DNA of 7,550 bases from NCBI GenBank assembly GCA_029261675.1, contig JAJDBA010000099.1, forward strand, positions 1 through 7,550. Reading direction: 5' to 3'. How positions within the stretch are numbered: the first letter of the stretch is position 1; each line of letters starts with the position of its first letter. Below, piece after piece: positions 5,861 to 7,550 of this stretch. The translations under genes and the position numbers were made by a program. Origin of the DNA: Nitrospinaceae bacterium (lineage in GTDB: Bacteria; Nitrospinota; Nitrospinia; Nitrospinales; VA-1). The notes beneath the pieces were generated by a model. It was not told where the DNA came from. It was given only the letters and a program-made list of their open reading frames with translations, and made no database searches.

Positions 5861-6541
5861 TTATACTTTGCCACCCACCCACACCACACGGCCTAACAGG
5901 TGAAGCTTTTCCATTTCAATGGCAGTGAGTTTTTGTTCTCTGGAAACGCTGATATTATCTCCACGAATAACCACTGTACCATCCATCATCCATTCTAGCC
6001 GTTTAACCATTAATCCATCGTCGAAGTTGATGAGATAGATTCCATCGCCCTTCATTCGGGCCTTGTTGCGGTCTACCAGTAACAGGTCTCCTGAGCGCAA
6101 GGTGGGCTCCATCGAATCGCCAATAGAGTGGATGAGTAGCAGGTTTTTAGGGTCGGCCCCTAGTTCTTTGCTGACCCAGCTTGCTTTAAAGGCAAGGTGG
6201 TCGACAATTTGTTCTGAATGAATGACAGATCCCCCCCCCGCCGAAGCTTCGACATTGTATCGAGGGACTAGAACGAAATCATTGAGTGTAGATGATGACA
6301 TCGGTTCGGTTGAGTGAGTTTCTTTTTTCTCTGATTGTCCTTCGCCAGTGAGCAACCAACCGGGATCACAACCCAAAGTCTTTGCGATTTGGGACAATAG
6401 CTCGGAATTTGGAGCGCGTTTACCACTTTCATAATGGTTCATCGTCGGCAAGGATATTTTTAAAATATTAGCTAATTCTTTTTGCTTGAAACCCTTTGAT
6501 TTCCTTGCATAAATTATACGTTCGCTTAATTTATTAGTCAT
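5861..6541 (-). CDS. CI/LexA-type repressor: XRE helix-turn-helix plus S24 self-cleaving domain
   Basis: The 226-aa protein has an N-terminal XRE-family helix-turn-helix (residues 5-65; core QKELANILKISLPTMNHYESG) and a C-terminal S24 peptidase fold. The probable autocleavage site is Ala101-Gly102 in VEASAGGG. The catalytic Ser143 lies in IGDSMEPTLRSGD and the general-base Lys180 in GLMVKRLEW. All three elements are present, so RecA-stimulated self-cleavage, as in phage CI and LexA, is expected but not shown. It probably represses the divergent 60-aa gene and its own promoter. No other phage genes are visible, so it may be an orphan or the edge of a relic. A run of nine G on the coding strand sits directly at the cleavage site. 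No clear RBS precedes ATG 6541. Confidence 0.92.
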   Translation of the reverse strand: MTNKLSERIIYARKSKGFKQKELANILKISLPTMNHYESGKRAPNSELLSQIAKTLGCDPGWLLTGEGQSEKKETHSTEPMSSSTLNDFVLVPRYNVEASAGGGSVIHSEQIVDHLAFKASWVSKELGADPKNLLLIHSIGDSMEPTLRSGDLLLVDRNKARMKGDGIYLINFDDGLMVKRLEWMMDGTVVIRGDNISVSREQKLTAIEMEKLHLLGRVVWVGGKV

Positions 6542-6557
6542 TTATATGGTTTTTGTG

Positions 6558-6586
6558 TTGACATGTGTTTAATTATTTTATATTAC
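6558..6586 (+). promoter_or_regulatory. Strong rightward promoter for the 60-aa gene
   Basis: A perfect TTGACA (6558-6563) is followed after 17 nt by TATTAC (6581-6586); an alternative -10 is TATATT at 6579-6584, 15 nt away. It points away from the repressor gene, in the place of a phage PR promoter. The leader would be about 85 nt. Confidence 0.6.
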
Positions 6587-6600
6587 AGTATTACCGTTAA
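6572..6600 (-). promoter_or_regulatory. Candidate leftward promoter for the repressor gene
   Basis: On the minus strand, TTAACG (6600-6595) and AATAAT (6577-6572) are 17 nt apart, giving a leader of roughly 25 nt. It overlaps the rightward promoter, so repressor bound here could act on both. Confidence 0.35.
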
Positions 6601-6676
6601 ACATTCAACTAACTTTGAGCTGGCCTTTCAGTGGGTACTAAATCCATTCTGGCTTGGAGTTGGAGGGAGGAAAGTT

Positions 6677-6859
6677 ATGAAGCCGAATTGTGAGGAAATG
6701 AGTTGGGAGGAAGTTGCCGCTATGCTCGATGGAGCCAATAATATATTGGCGCAAAATTTTAATCAGCTAACAGAAGAATACTCACGTTTGCTGATACAAG
6801 TCATAAATAGTGAAAAAACTGCGGGGGGGAAAAATGGAGAAAAGAAAGAGGCTTGCTAA
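6677..6859 (+). CDS. Hypothetical 60-aa protein divergent from the repressor
   Basis: I do not recognise this protein. The ATG at 6677 is chosen because GGAGGGAGG (6662-6670) sits six bases upstream; the frame is open further 5' but lies in the promoter region. The product is small and mostly helical and acidic in the middle (MSWEEVAAMLDGANNILAQN), ending in a Lys/Gly/Glu-rich tail (GGKNGEKKEAC). It occupies the place that cro holds in lambdoid phages, but no helix-turn-helix can be read in it. Strong promoter, strong RBS and position opposite a self-cleaving repressor suggest a damage-inducible gene. An effector, toxin or antirepressor role is inference only. It converges with mltG, with 14 nt between stops. 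Confidence 0.65.
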   Translation: MKPNCEEMSWEEVAAMLDGANNILAQNFNQLTEEYSRLLIQVINSEKTAGGKNGEKKEAC

Positions 6860-6873
6860 AAGCCAAGGTGTTA

Positions 6874-7550
6874 CTAGCGGCGGACGCGTCTTAATTGATA
6901 TTTCTGCACCGCCCGGTTATGTTCGTTTAGCGTTGCTGAAAATTGGTGACTCCCGTCCTGACGTGAAACAAAATACAGGTTTGCAGTTTTTGCCGGATAA
7001 AGTGCAGCAACAATCGATTTGAGACCAGGGCTAGCGATTGGGCCAGGCGGCAGACCTTTATATCGATATGTATTGTAGGGAGAGTCTATTTTTAGGTCAC
7101 GCTTTCTGATATTGCCATCAAAGTTTTCTATTGCATAGATTACCGTCGGATCGGTCTGCAACCGCATATTTTTTTTCAAGCGGTTGTGAAAAACAGAGGA
7201 TATTTGTTTGCGTTCGGAATCTTTTCCCGTTTCTTTTTCGATCAATGAGGCGAGCGTTATAATTTCGTGATAGGAAAACCCTATTTCTTTAGCGCGTTTA
7301 AGAAACTCTTGTTTCAAGGCTCGTTCCTTAAATGTCTCCACCATTTTTTTTACAATAGTTGCTTCAGCAGTGAACTTACCGAAATGGTAGGTTTCGGGAA
7401 AGAGGTAGCCCTCCAGAGAGTCAGCAGGAATTCCTGTTACCAGCTTCATGTTTTTTGTTTGCTGTAGAAAAGTCTCTTTATCGACGAGGTTTTGTTTTTC
7501 CAATAGGTCTGCTATTTCTGTGATGCGGTATCCTTCGGGGATGGTGACGG
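6874..7550 (-). CDS. mltG: Endolytic murein transglycosylase MltG, 5' end outside window
   Basis: The C-terminal 224 residues of an MltG (YceG) protein are present, and the frame runs off the window's right edge. MltG is an inner-membrane enzyme that cuts nascent glycan strands endolytically and so limits their length. Visible landmarks in order are VTIPEGYRITEIADLL, typical of the LysM-like subdomain; LEGYLFPETYHF; the catalytic Glu (codon 7239-7237) in LASLIEKETG; MRLQTDPTVIYAI; and the SPYNTYRYKGLPPGPIASPG signature followed by FSATLNEHN near the end. All catalytic-domain motifs are intact and the stop at 6874 is natural. The missing part should encode the cytoplasmic tail, single membrane helix and start of the LysM-like domain. 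A TTG at 7503 is an internal codon, not the start. Confidence 0.95.
   Translation of the reverse strand, partial: VTIPEGYRITEIADLLEKQNLVDKETFLQQTKNMKLVTGIPADSLEGYLFPETYHFGKFTAEATIVKKMVETFKERALKQEFLKRAKEIGFSYHEIITLASLIEKETGKDSERKQISSVFHNRLKKNMRLQTDPTVIYAIENFDGNIRKRDLKIDSPYNTYRYKGLPPGPIASPGLKSIVAALYPAKTANLYFVSRQDGSHQFSATLNEHNRAVQKYQLRRVRR

Larger units (their letters stand above)
6554..6603. promoter_or_regulatory. Candidate operator elements of the divergent switch
   Basis: Three repeat signals overlap the promoters. TGTGTT occurs twice, 10 bp apart (6554-6559, 6564-6569), flanking the GACA of the -35 box. TATTAC occurs twice, 8 bp apart (6581-6586, 6589-6594). TGTTTAA (6566-6572) has an exact inverted copy TTAAACA (6597-6603), about three helical turns away. 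These are plausible binding sites for the adjacent repressor, but short repeats in AT-rich DNA can arise by chance. Confidence 0.35.

Noticed and set aside
6834..7022. 62-aa coding region overlapping mltG antisense
   Set aside because: Most of it is opposite conserved MltG C-terminal codons, and it has no recognisable fold. It is kept only as a low-interest finding because of the G-tract before it.
7011..7040. CAATCG / CGATTG inverted repeat as a terminator or regulatory hairpin
   Set aside because: It has a six-base stem with an 18-nt loop and no T-run, and lies inside conserved mltG codons.
1..7550. CRISPR array, IS element, tRNA or rRNA
   Set aside because: No regularly spaced direct repeats, transposase motifs, terminal inverted repeats or tRNA cloverleaf signatures were found on reading both strands. 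The pentapeptide-coding periodicity explains the only repeated DNA.

Overview
The window is a compact, moderately AT-rich stretch of chromosome, most likely from a Gram-negative bacterium. The evidence is a type IV pilin-like gene, an HspQ-like protein, a ketopantoate reductase, an endolytic transglycosylase (MltG) and Shine-Dalgarno-led genes. The lineage cannot be fixed from sequence alone. A proteobacterial or related marine group (for example Nitrospinota-like) is a guess, not a result.

Layout. Positions 1-315 (minus) hold a broken type IV pilin-like gene: a good FTLIE-type N-terminus, then a frame change, then an in-frame stop. From 467 to 2621 four plus-strand genes follow closely: a 278-aa pentapeptide-repeat protein, an 81-aa HspQ/YccV-like protein, a 167-aa basic protein of unknown function, and a membrane-anchored protein with three TPRs. 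A sigma70-like promoter at 381-409 could drive all four. Next come two divergent unknown genes: a 76-aa acidic protein (2623-2853, minus) and a 159-aa protein with a TTG start and a strong RBS (2968-3447, plus). A minus-strand pair follows, a 181-aa membrane protein (4184-4729) overlapping by 8 nt a second, paralogous pentapeptide-repeat protein (3451-4191). Then come panE-like ketopantoate reductase (4931-5851, plus), a CI/LexA-type self-cleaving repressor (5861-6541, minus), a divergent 60-aa protein (6677-6859, plus), and the 3' part of mltG (6874-7550, minus), which runs off the window.

How the parts may work together. Housekeeping functions (CoA precursor synthesis, peptidoglycan chain release, HspQ-type proteolysis control) surround a patch of accessory genes. 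Two long right-handed beta-solenoid proteins with the same C-terminal tail lie on opposite strands. One is translationally coupled to a membrane protein, and the other leads an operon. The repressor and the 60-aa gene share a 135-nt divergent control region with a strong TTGACA promoter and repeated or inverted elements, arranged like a phage lysogeny switch without other phage genes. No IS element, CRISPR array, tRNA or rRNA was seen. The longest gene-free stretch is about 200 nt (4730-4930).
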